DNA from: Cristatella mucedo
Lineage: Eukaryota; Bryozoa; Phylactolaemata; Cristatellidae
Assembly (NCBI GenBank): GCA_009760855.2
Contig: WPIO01000175.1
Coordinates: forward strand, 553,830-617,829
Reading direction: 5' to 3'
Length of the DNA: 64,000 bases
Shown: piece by piece, positions 46,251 through 57,678 of the stretch
Layout of the letters: every line of letters starts with the position of its first letter
Position numbering within the stretch: the stretch's first letter is position 1
Program-made: the position numbers and the translations under genes
Notes under the pieces: generated by a model
Database searches by the model: none
Seen by the model: only the letters and a program-made list of their open reading frames with translations
What the model was told of the DNA's origin: nothing

Positions 46251-46639
46251 ATGTGAACGAATGAGAGTAAAGAACGAGGATAATCATAGAATTCCAATGA
46301 TTAACAGCTAATGCAATATTAATATTGCATTAATCATTAGATTAGCCGTCTAACGTAAGATATATAGATTTGAAGGATTTTAATTTGAAGGATTTGAATG
46401 GATTTGAAATTCGTTCCACTCATTCTGATAACCGAATGCCTACAGAATTGCAAGGTAATAGCCCAGGATGAGCTCTGACCGATAGAAGCCGAGACCATAT
46501 GACTCAGGAATGCATGGATCCTGGGCAATTAATGTCTTTACGTGGTTTCAAAAAATACTAGCTTTTACGGAGTCTCTTAAGAAACTGGCTGCTCGACGAT
46601 GATGGAGCGAGGTCACGTGACGTCACACGTATAGTCCCA

Positions 46640-47135
46640 CGAAATCCTGTACAGAGCACTGCTATATCCCTCAAGGCCCGCCACGGCTTGGCTCCTTCAT
46701 TCCTAGCTGAACAGCTGCACCAGTTTCAGCTTCTTAGCACCCTCAGGTTCCTTGTGGGCCGTAAATTAGCCGTTTCATTCCTCCGCTTAGAAACTGTGGG
46801 CGACAGAAGCTTTAGCTCTGCAGTTCCTAGACTTTGGGACTCGCTTCCACAGTTCTTACGCAGCGAAAAATGCTCTCCAGCTGCCGACTATGGAACATTC
46901 TTTCCAGTAGCTCTGAGCTACTACTTCCATGCTACTCACTAAATCAGCTGTTCTCCTGACTCTGCTATGCTTCCCACTTTGTCTTTGTTGGGTGACATGA
47001 AGTCTGTTTGCCGCCGAATGCGTACCTAAAGTCGTTAAGGCTGTGAGTGAACTAAACGAAACTCTCCTGCGTAATATTCACATAGTCTTTATGGCTTTGT
47101 GAGTTACAGGTGGAGATGCATTACATTTTCCATGA
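46640..47135 (+). mobile_element. LINE-II 3' portion
   Basis: A continuous frame at 46688-46942 reads APSFLAEQLHQFQLLSTLRF, GRKLAVSFLRLETVGDRSFS, PRLWDSLPQFLRSE and FHATH, the most readable LINE-II C-terminus. The UTR and GAGTTACAGGTGGAGATGCA, TTACATT tail follow. Confidence 0.82.
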
Positions 47136-47645
47136 AATGGTAATGCACCGACTGCAGCTTAACAGTGCAGGCATCGCATAAATAGATGAGCAGCTCGTCA
47201 ACAAGTAGCAACGTCTTGTGCAGGAACAACTCATTCTCTACGCTTGCTTTCGGCGCCTAAGTCATTCAAAAATAAGTCATTCAAAAGCCACTCTACCGTT
47301 TTCGACTCGTTCAGCCAATACTCGCTGGAATTTTGCTGCTGTTAACGAGACTTGCACAGAGCGGAGGAAGATCTTGCTGATTGTCAGCAAGCGGAAGCAG
47401 AGTAAATAAGAGAGAGATTAGTGAGTTCTACGACAAGTTATATCGCCACTGGGAATAGCTGATAGGGTGACCAAACATCTTCCACGCTCTCGCCTCGCAC
47501 CTCGATGTTCCCTGTCGCTTCTTTCATTGGGGGCCTACAGTCACGCTCATGACTTGAGTGGTTCCTGGCACAGCGTATGAGTCATGAGGGACGAGGCTGA
47601 GTCGCACGTCACGATCGGAGGTGGTGAGCCGTGATGCCCACTAAT
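47136..47645. other. No recognised feature
   Basis: Unique sequence; a 63-codon frame has no recognisable domain. Confidence 0.4.
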
Positions 47646-47647
47646 TA

Positions 47648-47803
47648 AATATGGCTCGTTTGTATAGCGCCCTAAGAGAACGTAATCTCTATTCAGGCGC
47701 TACACATGTGCCTCGGGGGGGGGGGGGGGAGGCTTGAGCCCACGACCTCAGCCAGACCTTGGTCGGGGCGAGCACCTTAACCACTGGACCAAACCAGCTC
47801 GGC
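47648..47803 (-). mobile_element. SINE-1, complete copy with G-run expansion
   Basis: The minus strand reads GTTGCCGAGCTGGTTTGGTC, CAGTGGTTAAGGTGCTCGCC, CCGACCAAGGTCTGGCTGAG, GTCGTGGGCTCAAGCC, then a run of 15 G (47715-47729 on plus) where the copy at 25.1 kb has 4 C/G. The 3' hairpin follows: GCGCCTGAATAGAGATTACG, TTCTCTTAGGGCGCTATAC. Confidence 0.88.
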
Positions 47804-47932
47804 AACTGGGCAAAGCAGTCGCTTTAAACGACCTCGGTCCCGATGTCATGGGTATAATCCTGTGGTGGGTGATCCTTTATCGCCACTTCCAGCGGCTGTG
47901 ATAGCCTTAAAGGCTCTTCTGTCGTAAAATAG
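47804..47932 (+). mobile_element. SINE-2 copy, head-to-head with SINE-1
   Basis: GCAGTCGCTTTAAACGACCT, GTCATGGGTATAATCCTGTG (B-box region), GGTGATCCTTTATCGCCACT and GATAGCCTTAAAGGCTCTTC. Its 3' end merges directly into LINE-I at about 47938. Confidence 0.8.
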
Positions 47933-47935
47933 GCT

Positions 47936-48706
47936 TATTGCTGAAACTCGGGCTTGTTTAGATAAATATACCACATCTAAGTTAGTCCATGCATTTGTGA
48001 CATCCCGTCTCGACTTCTGCAAGTCACTGCTTACTGGCCTACCAGCATGTGCGATCAGGCGATTGCAGCTGGTGCGAAACTCGGCAGCTAGACTTGTCTG
48101 TTGTGAGCGTCGCAGTTGCCACATTACTCCACTTCTCGCCGACCTGCACTGGCTACCAGTCAAGCAACGGATTGACTTCAAGGTTTTGTCGCTCACTTTT
48201 AGGTCCCTTCATTCTATGGCTCCAGCCTATCTCTCAGATATACTACCCCATCAGGCCAAGCATCGTACCACTCGCTTTTCGCAATCCAAGGGTCTAGAAA
48301 TACCTCGTGCAAACCTTAAATCCTTTGGAGACCGTGCATTTAGTTCGTATGCTCCCACAGCCGGGAACTCCCTCCCGATCTGGGTCAGAACATCCCCTGA
48401 CCTGACCACATTTAAAAGGAACCAAAAAACACATCTATTAAGGACATCATTTAGCGAGTCCGTGTGATTCGTCCTTGATGTGCTTGTGCGTGCTGACACT
48501 GTGCAATCTGCCACTAACCACATTTGCATGCTGACCCTGTGCATGTCACCCCTAACCACATTATTCATTTTGTTTGTTTTTCAAGCATGATTTAACTTAC
48601 CATTCAATTGCATTTCACTTTGCAGCAAATGTAAAGCACCTAGAGAGAGAGAGATTAAGTTCTCTGAGGGCGCTTTATTAAGTGAATTATTATTATTATT
48701 ATTATA
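47936..48706 (+). mobile_element. LINE-I C-terminal part and 3' end
   Basis: Starts within HNIAKIRACLDK and reads well through RLDFCKSLLTGLP, LHWLPVKQRIDFKVLSLTF and FGDRAFSSYAPTAGN to a stop at 48467. The 3' UTR, TAGAGAGAGAGATTAAGTTC, GGGCGCTTTATTAAGTG and (TTA)n follow. No RT catalytic core. Confidence 0.88.
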
Positions 48707-51040
48707 AGCATTGGTAAAGTGCTACAGCACGACACTGCCACTCTGACTAAGCTTACTGTTCACTCTCGCCCAGAGAGCCTGTTGTGTACCTCACAAGTTA
48801 AACTAGCCAGGTCTACTAAGCTCAAGCTTGAAAAAACACACAAAAGATCAGCACTGACTTCCCATTGACAGGCATATGATGACTACTGTAAATCGTACCA
48901 ATCGATTGTAGCACACGAAAAGTTTAGCTACTACAGACACATTTTTGAATAACAGATGCACAATCCAGAAATGCTCGGCAATTAATTATTTCCTAACCGG
49001 TCCAAGGTAAGCTACTTACGAAATGATCACTTTAATTATCCGGCCGCTTGCTTCTCTACCTTCTTATTGTCAAGAAGATAGACATGATTAGGGAGTCCAT
49101 TCCTAAGATGGCAGCTTCCCCCCTGGAATTATCTCCCTTAATTCCAGCAGCACCTCAGCGTCTGCATTAAAGGGGGCCACTAAATACCTCGATCTGAAGC
49201 CAATGTCCGGATCCAAAAAGAACAGGTTTTCCTCTAAAATTTAAAGGTTTTCAACCTGTGGGTCATGACCCATTTGGGGGTCGAGTGACCTTTTCACAGG
49301 TGTCCCCTAAGACCATCAAAAGTCACACATTTCCCTATTTCGAATGCAATAGTTTTACAGTTGGGGGTCGCCACAACATGAGGAACTGCATAAAAGGGCC
49401 GCTGAATTATGAGGGCTACAAACTACTGCTCTTAATCGCATTTCCACGCTCGTGCTTCTATGATGCCTAAATCTAATGCTACCATGCATTGTGACGTCAT
49501 AAATATTTCATTACCCTCAGGGCATGTCTCGGAACCTTTTAAAGAATCGCTATAGTTAGGCCACTACTCAAGAAAGCCACACTAGACCTAGAGGACTTGA
49601 GCTGTTTCAGCCGAGGTTTGGTTTGACACTTCCTAACGGACACGGGCACAAGTCGTGAAGGACCAGGTGAACTCATTCGGTGAAACTTCGAGCTTTACTA
49701 GTAAGTTCGAGGCTGGTCGTAGAGGTAACCACTCCACAGAATCAGCGTCGCTTCGGATATATACCGACCTACTTATGAATGCAGACTTAAGTATAGTCTC
49801 TCTGCTTGTTTCGCTTGATCTTTCGGCAGCGTTTGATACTATCCATCACCAAGACCTTCTGGAGCGCTTGTCATCTAACCTGGGCATCAATGAACTGCAC
49901 TCCAATGGTTCAGGTCCTCTCTGAGAGGGATAATCTAGAGTTGTGTTCGTTCCGGTGTCTTATTAAGAACGGCAGTTGGGAAGGCAAGGTGAAAGTCATT
50001 TAAAGTCTTTGGTATGTAATCGTTTTTTGAAATATTATTAAATCGCGACGAAAATTTTGATGTCACCAGCTAAACAAGAGTTGTAGCTTTTTTTATCGAA
50101 GCTCATTCAAGTACTTCCCAATAATGAGAAAAACAAGTATGATTCGTAAGTGGGAAAGCCTAACACTCAAATCGGTTCTACCACCATATCTCTTATTGAA
50201 TCTGCATACAATCTAGGTGTCATGCTCCGAAGTGGCCTTTCGTTGGACGACGGCATCAGCTCCACTGTCCAGTCTGCCTACTTTCAGCTACACAGCATTG
50301 CTAAAAATTGGGTTTGTTTAGACAGGAATACCGTATCTAAATTTTTCCATGCATTTGTGGCATCCTCAGGTCACTTCCGTAACTTAATGCTTGCTAGCCT
50401 AACAGTCTGTGCACTGGGCCACTTACAGTTGATGCAAACCTTTGCAGCCAGGCTTGTTTGTCCTGAGCGTGGCAGTTGCTGCATCACTCTACTTCTCTCC
50501 AACCTGCACTGGCTCCCAGTCAAGCAACACATAGAATTAAAGGTTCTTTGTTACTCACTTGCAGGCCCTTATATTCTTTGGCTCCAGCCTGTCTGACAGA
50601 TCTACTCCCCCAACAGACTTAGCATCTTATCACCCACTTTTCGGAACCCGACTGTTTAGCAACACGTCATATGAAGCTCAAATTCGTTGAAGACCTGCCT
50701 TTGGTCCGTATGCTCCCAAAGCCTGAAACTCACTCCCAACCAGTGTCAGGACATTTCCTGACTTGTCGACGTTTAAAAAGGAATTAAAAACGCATCTTCT
50801 AATTGCATCATTCAGCGGGTCCCCGAGATTCGTCCTTTATGTGTTTATGCGTGCTGACACAGTTGCATGCTGCCACTAACCATACTTGTATGCTGACCAG
50901 TGCATATCACCCTAACCGTGATATTCTTGTTCTTTATTAAGCACGCTGCCACTAACCATTCAATCGTGCTTTCTTTGAAGCAATTGTAAATCACCTTGAA
51001 TGAGATTGAGTTCTCTGACTGCGCTTTATTAAATGTACCA
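48707..51040 (+). mobile_element. LINE-I copy L, old, carrying a nested hAT-like element
   Basis: Begins in the endonuclease-RT linker (GCATTGGTAAAGTGCTACAG, AAACTAGCCAGGTCTACTAA). It passes QMHNPEML near 48955, is interrupted at 49240-49428, and resumes with CTCTTAATCGCATTTCCACG, the finger block, SVSLLVSLDLSAAFDTIHHQ (motif A kept, near 49790-49850) and a deletion of motifs B and C. The C-terminus and the eroded tail AATCACCTTGAATGAGATTG, AGTTCTCTGACTGCGC follow. Confidence 0.8.
49240..49428 (+). mobile_element. hAT-type miniature element resembling SPIN
   Basis: The left end AAAGGTTTTCAACCTGTGGG and right end GGCTACAAACTACTG are degenerate inverted repeats of the CAGNGGTTCTCAACC type. The interior (GGGTCATGACCC, TTTGGGGGTCGAGTGACC, TTTTCACAGGTG, CCTAAGACCATC, GGGGGTCGCCACAACATGAG, GAACTGCATAAAAGGGCCGC) matches in order what I remember of the non-autonomous SPIN hAT elements. 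Candidate 8-bp flanks CTCTAAAA (49232-49239) and CTCTTAAT (49429-49436) agree at 6 of 8 bases. It has no coding capacity. The SPIN assignment is from memory, not from a search. Confidence 0.72.
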
Positions 51041-51904
51041 TGGGACCAGCAGCGTGGGTCTTCTTACAAACCTAGTGAAATTTTTGGTAAAGAAGATCCA
51101 AAGGCATCTTAGCTATTTTCATCCAAGCCCCACCATGCTTAGGCCACTCGCCGACCAGCTGAGCTAGGGTAAGAGGAGCAGCCGTTTGTTTAAACCTCTT
51201 AATACTAACATTACATGCGCCAACAACTACAACTTTGGAACTAAACCAAACCACCAGGAACCTTAGGTCCGTTAGGCTATCGGGGGGGGGGGGAAGGGGC
51301 ACAGGATACACGAGGCCAACTCTACCGGGGAGGCCAATCTCGGGCAGGGACAATGATGAGTACAAGCGATGATCCACACAAGTACCAGCCAAGACGACAT
51401 TAGTACTATATTGGCTCCTTTAAAGGGAATCTGCTAGTGCCGTACGTCTAAGCTCGCCGAAGAGGCCAGCTCACGAAGAGAGGCCACGAACAGCACGCTA
51501 CAGGGGGTACCCGGAATATACAATCCATAACAATCAGCATGCTATCCAGCTCTGCTCCGGCCTTGAGTACTCGTTGCTTTGCCTGCATGGTCGCATCGCC
51601 TGAGCATGCCTGCACCCATCCAGATACATAACTCAGCATGATTGGGAGCTTAAAGCAAAGCAACTTTGCCGTCAATTTTCCGCTACCCAAGAGCCATAGT
51701 GAGTTTTTGTTATTGCATATACCGCCATGCCCATAGGTCAGACCCCGGCCTAGCTGGTGACCCTTTTCACATTACAGGTGTTCTATCTCAGCAAACCAAA
51801 CCAAGCCAGGGATCATATGTCGGCCTTCAGGGGAGACACGTCCTCGTGTATGCTATAGCCCACCATCGGTCGAGCGGTGAAGACATCACAAAGGCTTTAA
51901 CATG
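51041..51904. other. Mostly unique; one short dispersed repeat
   Basis: No gene recognised. At 51115-51165 TCCAAGCCCCACCATGCTTA and GGCCACTCGCCGACCAGC match 53182-53225. A 10-G run lies at 51281-51290. Confidence 0.45.
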
Positions 51905-51907
51905 CTA

Positions 51908-52078
51908 AGCCGTGGTGAATCACTAGGTAAGGTGATTGCTTTTAATGACCTCAGTCCCGAGGGCGTAAGTTCGAATCCTGTGGTGGTGATCCTTTATCGT
52001 CACTGCAAGCAGCGGTGATAGCCGTAAAGGCTCTTCTGTTGCTATGCAAAGAGGCTGTTGAATCAGCTAGTCTTTTTT
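51908..52078 (+). mobile_element. SINE-2, complete reference copy
   Basis: Head CCGTGGTGAATCACTAGGTA and AGGTGATTGCTTTTAATGAC (A-box region), B box AGTTCGAATCCTGTGG, then a body with a possible stem (CACTGCAAGCAGCGGTG), ATAGCCGTAAAGGCTCTTCT and an end GAGGCTGTTGAATCAGCTAG. The end has no LINE-I-type hairpin and no (TTA)n tail. Confidence 0.85.
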
Positions 52079-53987
52079 GCTCGATAGCGCCTATTGAACA
52101 AGCCGTATCCTAAACTCGGTTAAAAAACATTGAGGTTACTAAAGACTGTTTTAAAAGTCGAGTTTATACAAGTCGTGGTAACATCAGTCATCAAGCTCGG
52201 CTGCACAATAATCACTATTATACAAAGCTATTGCAGACGCGAAGAAGATCTAGTTCAGGCAAGACGTGTGTTGCTACTCCCTTTGGCTGACCGTCAAGTC
52301 GTTGTCCTCTCTCGTGGCGTCTGCCTACCTCGGTCCAACTGCTGCAGAGATGAGTTTTGTTAACTGCAAATCTCTAGCTCTCCTTGATGCACAATGTGAC
52401 CGGAGTCCACGCCATCCTCCCCTACAACACAGAATGGGGCTAGCTCATATGGAGGCCTACGTGGCTGATGCCTGAGCCTGCGGCTGCAGTCGGTGATGGT
52501 TCAACTCCTCGGATTGGTCGTGTAATTGCGATGTTGCATGTGACGTGCTGAAGTGGGTCGATGATAATCAGTAGCCTCCACACGGATGGCCGAAGCCGCA
52601 TTCGCTGAGGTCGCTTTCAGTGTTGGCAGCAGGTTGGCTTCAGACCAAACACCAGGCCGGCTTTCAGCAGTTGATTTTACCGAGCACGTCAATATTGCCA
52701 TTGCCTACAACTTATAGAAATCGTTTTATTTCGACTAAACTCAGCATAGGCAAGCAAAACACGAACTGGAGTTGTTTCCCAGGCTTAACTATTAAGCCTC
52801 TTCCTGCATTGCTGCTGCTCTCTTAGCTGTCATTCAGAGGGTTCTCCATTTAGCAGAGGCCTTACCCATGTAATGACTCTTGCAGCCCAACCCCAGCTGT
52901 CATAGCCACACCCGAAAATTAGCTGTCCCCGACCTACTCACAAATAAGGAACACCCCTTCAACTACGCAGCTTACTCATCCGAGCCTAGTTAATGACGTC
53001 AGAGCCATGAGGCTATGGCTGCTACCGGCAGCGTTTTCAACATAGTGCTCAAAAGCACTATCCGTGTTCACACTTTCAAAACGAAAATCTCGGAAGCAAA
53101 AACAAAATGTTGCTAAACCTGTTCGTCAGTTTAGGGTAACTAAATTGTAACCAAGATTCAGTTGCAGGGCAGTTTCTCTCCAAGCACCACCATGCTCAGG
53201 CCACCCTGCCACCAGCCACTGCACTGATTGTGCTGTACTTCTATCGAGAGGTTGGACGATGGATGCATCGACAAGCCTCGATGCAGCTTCTTGTTCAATA
53301 GCAAAACTTCCTCTGCCATTGGTGCTTTCTCCACAGCTTCACGTGGCTGCTGCTCTATCGGCGGTAGCTGACTATCTTGCCCGTGCACAGCAGTGCATCT
53401 GAGCGACGGTAAAAGACGCTGACGCTGCCAGCAATCGAATATCCAGCGCCGCAAAGCCTCCTGCCGCTAATTTGGCTAACCACTTAATCACCATGCTCGG
53501 TGACCAGTATTGCACAAGCATTATGAAGGAGCTGCCGACTGCCGTTACTTCAATCCCAGAACAAAGCAGCCAAAGCTCCTAAAAGTTGCTTAGATCACAA
53601 CCGAAGTAATCATAGTTCCTTTGAAACAGCCCCACGACTTCCATTAGATAACATTATCCTACTGGCAAGGAAAAGAGGTTCAGAAATAGCAGAAGCCAGA
53701 CGTTCCGGTAGGGCTGGGCTAGTTCAGTTACAGCAACCCGAAAAAAATATCATAGGGAAAAAGCATCCAGACAAAGCTCACCATGACTTCCCCTTTCAAT
53801 ACAAAAGCTCATCAAAAAAGGCTCGAAAAATCCATTTTGACGAATACTGAATTAAAACAAAATTCATAATTAGATCGTGGGAATTAGTAAATTGTTTCGT
53901 TGGAAAGAACACACATAGTATAACTCGCATCATAGAGCAGTTTACGCCTGTTTTAAATGTACTGCGAAATGGCATAGCAATAATATG
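52079..53987. other. No recognised gene; one copy of a short dispersed repeat
   Basis: Unique sequence with short open frames only. At 53180-53230 TCCAAGCACCACCATGCTCA and GGCCACCCTGCCACCAGC pair with the 51.1 kb repeat. Confidence 0.4.
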
Positions 53988-53989
53988 AG

Positions 53990-54165
53990 AATAATAAAAA
54001 TAGTAGATTTTCATGGAGCTCTCGGAGAATTTGATTTCTTTTCAGTCACTTTACATATGCTGTAAAAGACGCTTGATCATATGGTTAATAATAGCACACA
54101 CAACGTCGACAAAGATAACACAGTTAGAGGTAACATGAACAAGCTTAGCATACAAAGATAATAAC
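53990..54165 (-). mobile_element. LINE-I 3' end, old
   Basis: AATAATAAAAATAGTAGATT, GGAGCTCTCGGAGAATTTGA, CACTTTACATATGCTGTAAA and AGACGCTTGATCATATGG: the hairpin and 3' UTR in reverse. A second tail scrap, (AAT)n and ATGCACTTGATAA, lies at 54198-54225. Confidence 0.68.
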
Positions 54166-54229
54166 GAAATATTTGTATACCGTTGTCAGTGAACTGAATA
54201 ATAATAATAAATATGCACTTGATAATGCT

Positions 54230-56117
54230 TGTGTGGCGTACCTGCCGCTTGGAAAAAAGTCAAACAAAAGGCCAGTAATGTTCCGGCTCACCCTGCATTT
54301 TCGAACTGCCATGCAACTTCTATTCGAACATTAAGCGTCATCAAACTGCGGTTTAAAATTTTACAAGCTTACCGTCAACAGTATTATTCCCTATTACTTA
54401 TCAAATTGTGTGCGATTTATCTAATGCCTTATGTTGCTTTGAATTCCGACGGCCCGGGTATTGAAGGCCCTAGCATTGGAACTCACCCACCCATTGCCAA
54501 TAAATTAGGTTGGTAAGCCAGAGACAAGTTTATCTCGAAAGTGACAGCCAAACCATTGTGCAACACCAATCGTATAAATGGTAGCCGCATCGCTATTTAA
54601 AATTCTTAAGAAGGCTCGCTGTTTTGGGCTATTAAAGGCTATACCGAGAAAAAGCCGAGGCTCTATGCTCAAAAAGTTGGTTGGTAGATGCGGACGAAAA
54701 TGTTTCAAGCGAATCAGCAGCAAAACTACAGCAGCTAAAAGCTAATTTTGGCAGCTAGTCGCGGGACCTCATAAAATGCTATAGTTGCAAATTAAAGCTT
54801 GGATTGGCTTGTTCACCAAGTAGCTTTCTGCCAATGTAGAATTTCCTAGTAGCTTTCTTGACAGTGCCATTGAAGGCGGCAGTCGTCGGTCAATTCGTCG
54901 AAGTCATGTCAATCAGGAAAAGATAGGTCAGCTTACAAGATGCAAGGTCATAGGTGGGATTATAGCCGGTTGAGAGTAGGTGCTTTGAGATTACACAGGA
55001 GAAGTAATTAAATCAAATATGCAGGCTGGTACAAGCAAGGTAAGTGATGCATGCATAAGCAAGACTTTAGGACTTTCTGCTACATAGGGAGCTGATAAAG
55101 TTCATAGAGATGGGGCTGGATGTGGCTGATATGCCTTTTTTACAGGACAGACGGGGTGGGGAGCTGTTGAGTTTAGCAGCAGTTAATAAAGAATGAGGGC
55201 ACTGGCGAACATTTCCGATTGAGAAAGTTCTGAAAAACAGTTCCAAAAGAGAATTGCGATTTTATCTTAGACGCGATGCAGATTCTGACAATTACTGCAT
55301 TTCGTAGGTGAAACATTCTTTCGCATGGGTATTTTTTCCGAATAGCAAGGCATAGCAGTCGATTGCTTCATATGCTGCTGCCTGCTTTGCCTACTAGCAC
55401 CTTTACATCGCTAGGGCGTGAAAGCCGAGAGCCGCTTGTCTGTCAACATAAGGTAATATTGTCAGCCCCCTCCACTTCTTTCCACGAGTAGAATGCAGAA
55501 ACTGACCGTCGGCCATGGTCACAACGTTATTGAGAGCCACTAAGTAAAAGCAGGCCCTTTAAGGTCCGTCTTTTACCGTCAAACATAATTTCCTCACCAG
55601 TGGCTCAAATCACATGGGCACGTTATTTTCACGTCACGCAAAATGTAATTAGCATGCACAATCCTTTTCGAGAGCTGCTTTTGCTACGAATGTGAACATT
55701 CACCAAAATTGCCCGCCGATGGCTCAAGGGTCGCAGCCAGCAATTTGGCAGGTGATGCTTAACAAAACTTTCGACGTTTGTGTCAGCTTTGCAATGTCTC
55801 CGGATAATTCGAAAACTGGGCTTAACAGCTCTTGGTAATCATCGCAATGTTTCAGGTGTGGTAAAGTAGCATCTGCATGGGCAACCACCATGCCTTAACA
55901 TAAACGGCTCGATGCAGAGCACATTTAACTTGTGCAGCACAAGCGTGCCTGCATCTAAATATCTATATGTACTACTATGAGTATGCAATAATTAGTCTGC
56001 AAGTTAGTGAATCTATGTACTATCGTAATATTATAATTGTTCTGGAAGTAAGAGAATCTAGGCATTTATACCGGAATGGCATTTGTTCAAGCACCTATTC
56101 AAAGATAATCATTTATT
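54230..56117. other. No recognised gene or repeat
   Basis: Unique A/T-rich sequence. A 95-codon plus-strand frame at 54229-54516 has no family motif. Confidence 0.4.
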
Positions 56118-57000
56118 GATAACAACAATAAATTTGATACTGCATCATTTGAGAACTCATTCTCTTTCTATGAACCTTGCATATGCTGCAAAAGACCCAT
56201 GATTGAGTGGTTAGTGGTAGCACGTTCAATAAACATCAAGATTAACATGGCTAATGTGGTCAAGTCAGGATCTTGTGACTCAAGTCGGAAGTTATTGGCT
56301 TCCTAGCAAGGGTCTTGAGGTTTCGCCATTAACGGGTGATTTTAGATAAGGAGGACGGGAGCATACAATGTAGGGTGAATGAGATGTACATGTGTTCAGA
56401 TAAGCAGAATTCGGTAATTATTTGTGATTTTAGTTTGCAGTTGCATGTACAAATTTGGTCATATGTGTGTTTCTTGATGTGAGTAGAGGCCTGCACATAT
56501 GCCACCATACACAATTAATCATTCTGCCTACGAAACTCGGTGCTAAAAGTGTCAGATAAGTTATCAAAATGAATTTTGAAATCGCCCATAGCGAGAAAAG
56601 GTCGATTCCTTGCACACAGAATCAAAATGAGATCTAAGAAATCTGAGATGAACGAGGACTTGGTATCCGATGGGCTATAAACTACTGCCATAATCGGTAG
56701 CTTGTTGTCGGGTGAAAAAAAAGACTAAAGATAAGATAGCCCGCTTTGAGAGTACTGCGAAAGGATTGAAATTTAAATTCGAGCGTGAAATAATTGCGAT
56801 ATATCGACCAGATTTGATTGATTTAGGGGTGTGAAAGAAGGAGAAGAAAGTCGGGATTGCGTCTCTAATTGTTGGGCAGTTTACCGATTTTAGCCAAGTT
56901 ATATTCAAGGCGAGCAGATCGAGGTTTTTTTCTTGAATAATGTTGCTTATTAATACAAGTGCATTCCATATCGAACAAGGATGCCGAATATAAGCTTACA
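56118..57000 (-). mobile_element. LINE-I copy with tail joined to endonuclease
   Basis: On the plus strand 56118-56300 is the 3' tail and UTR in reverse (TTGAGAACTCATTCTCTTTC, TTGCATATGCTGCAAAAGAC). From about 56310 to 56960 the sequence is endonuclease coding in reverse: KKHTYDQICTCNC, CLSEHMYISF (SDH has become SEH), TWLKSVNCPTIRDA and FHTPKSIKSGRYIAII. The whole RT and C-terminal region are missing between. Confidence 0.75.
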
Positions 57001-57175
57001 GTTGAGCCGCCGGCATTCTAGCAGACCTAATGACCGATCAATTTCTGAGAAAGATTCTGAGCAAAGCTGGAGGGATAATAGGCTGACCTGTTCAACGTAG
57101 TAAGCAGCTGCATGCTTCACATCGCAAGTAACGTCAACTTACATATGTCACACCATAAGTAGACGCTCAGTGGCT

Positions 57176-57181
57176 TTTATT
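57176..57181 (-). promoter_or_regulatory. Candidate polyadenylation signal of the fucosyltransferase
   Basis: AATAAA on the minus strand, about 500 bp after the stop codon. It is the first canonical hexamer I noticed downstream; no transcript evidence. Confidence 0.25.
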
Positions 57182-57678
57182 TTGCAATACATATGAATAA
57201 ACTAGCAATGTAAGCAAAAGCCATTCGGGCATTCTCTGTTAACAGATTACGTTTACTGATAATGTATATCCGTACTTCAGCTGAGCGAAACACAAGCGAT
57301 TAGATAAAAGTAGAGATTGAAAATCGCGGTAAGCCAGAACATAGTTGAAAAACTAACCAGACCAGGACACAATGGATTATTTGCTACTCAGGGCTACAGC
57401 GGATGGATGGAATTCTGCCAGCTCGATAATGGATGGAATGTTAATGCAGAAGCCATCAGTCCATACCCTATTGACAGCTACCTACAAGTTCGGCTGGAAT
57501 GAAAAACTTTCAAAACGTTCGTCTTCACTTGGCAGTGATTTAAAAGCTGCCAAATGAGAACAAGAGTCAACCAATGTAGCACTAACTCCAGCCTGTTCTT
57601 GGTATACAGGCTATTGGAATGAATCGGTATAGCGGTTTGCAGACGGCAGAAGAAGTCACGGCGTTGTGCATTTAGAGC

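Noticed and set aside
54229..54723. Open frames of 95 codons (plus) and 72 codons (minus)
   Set aside because: No recognisable domain, no splice context or family motif; length is within chance for this base composition.
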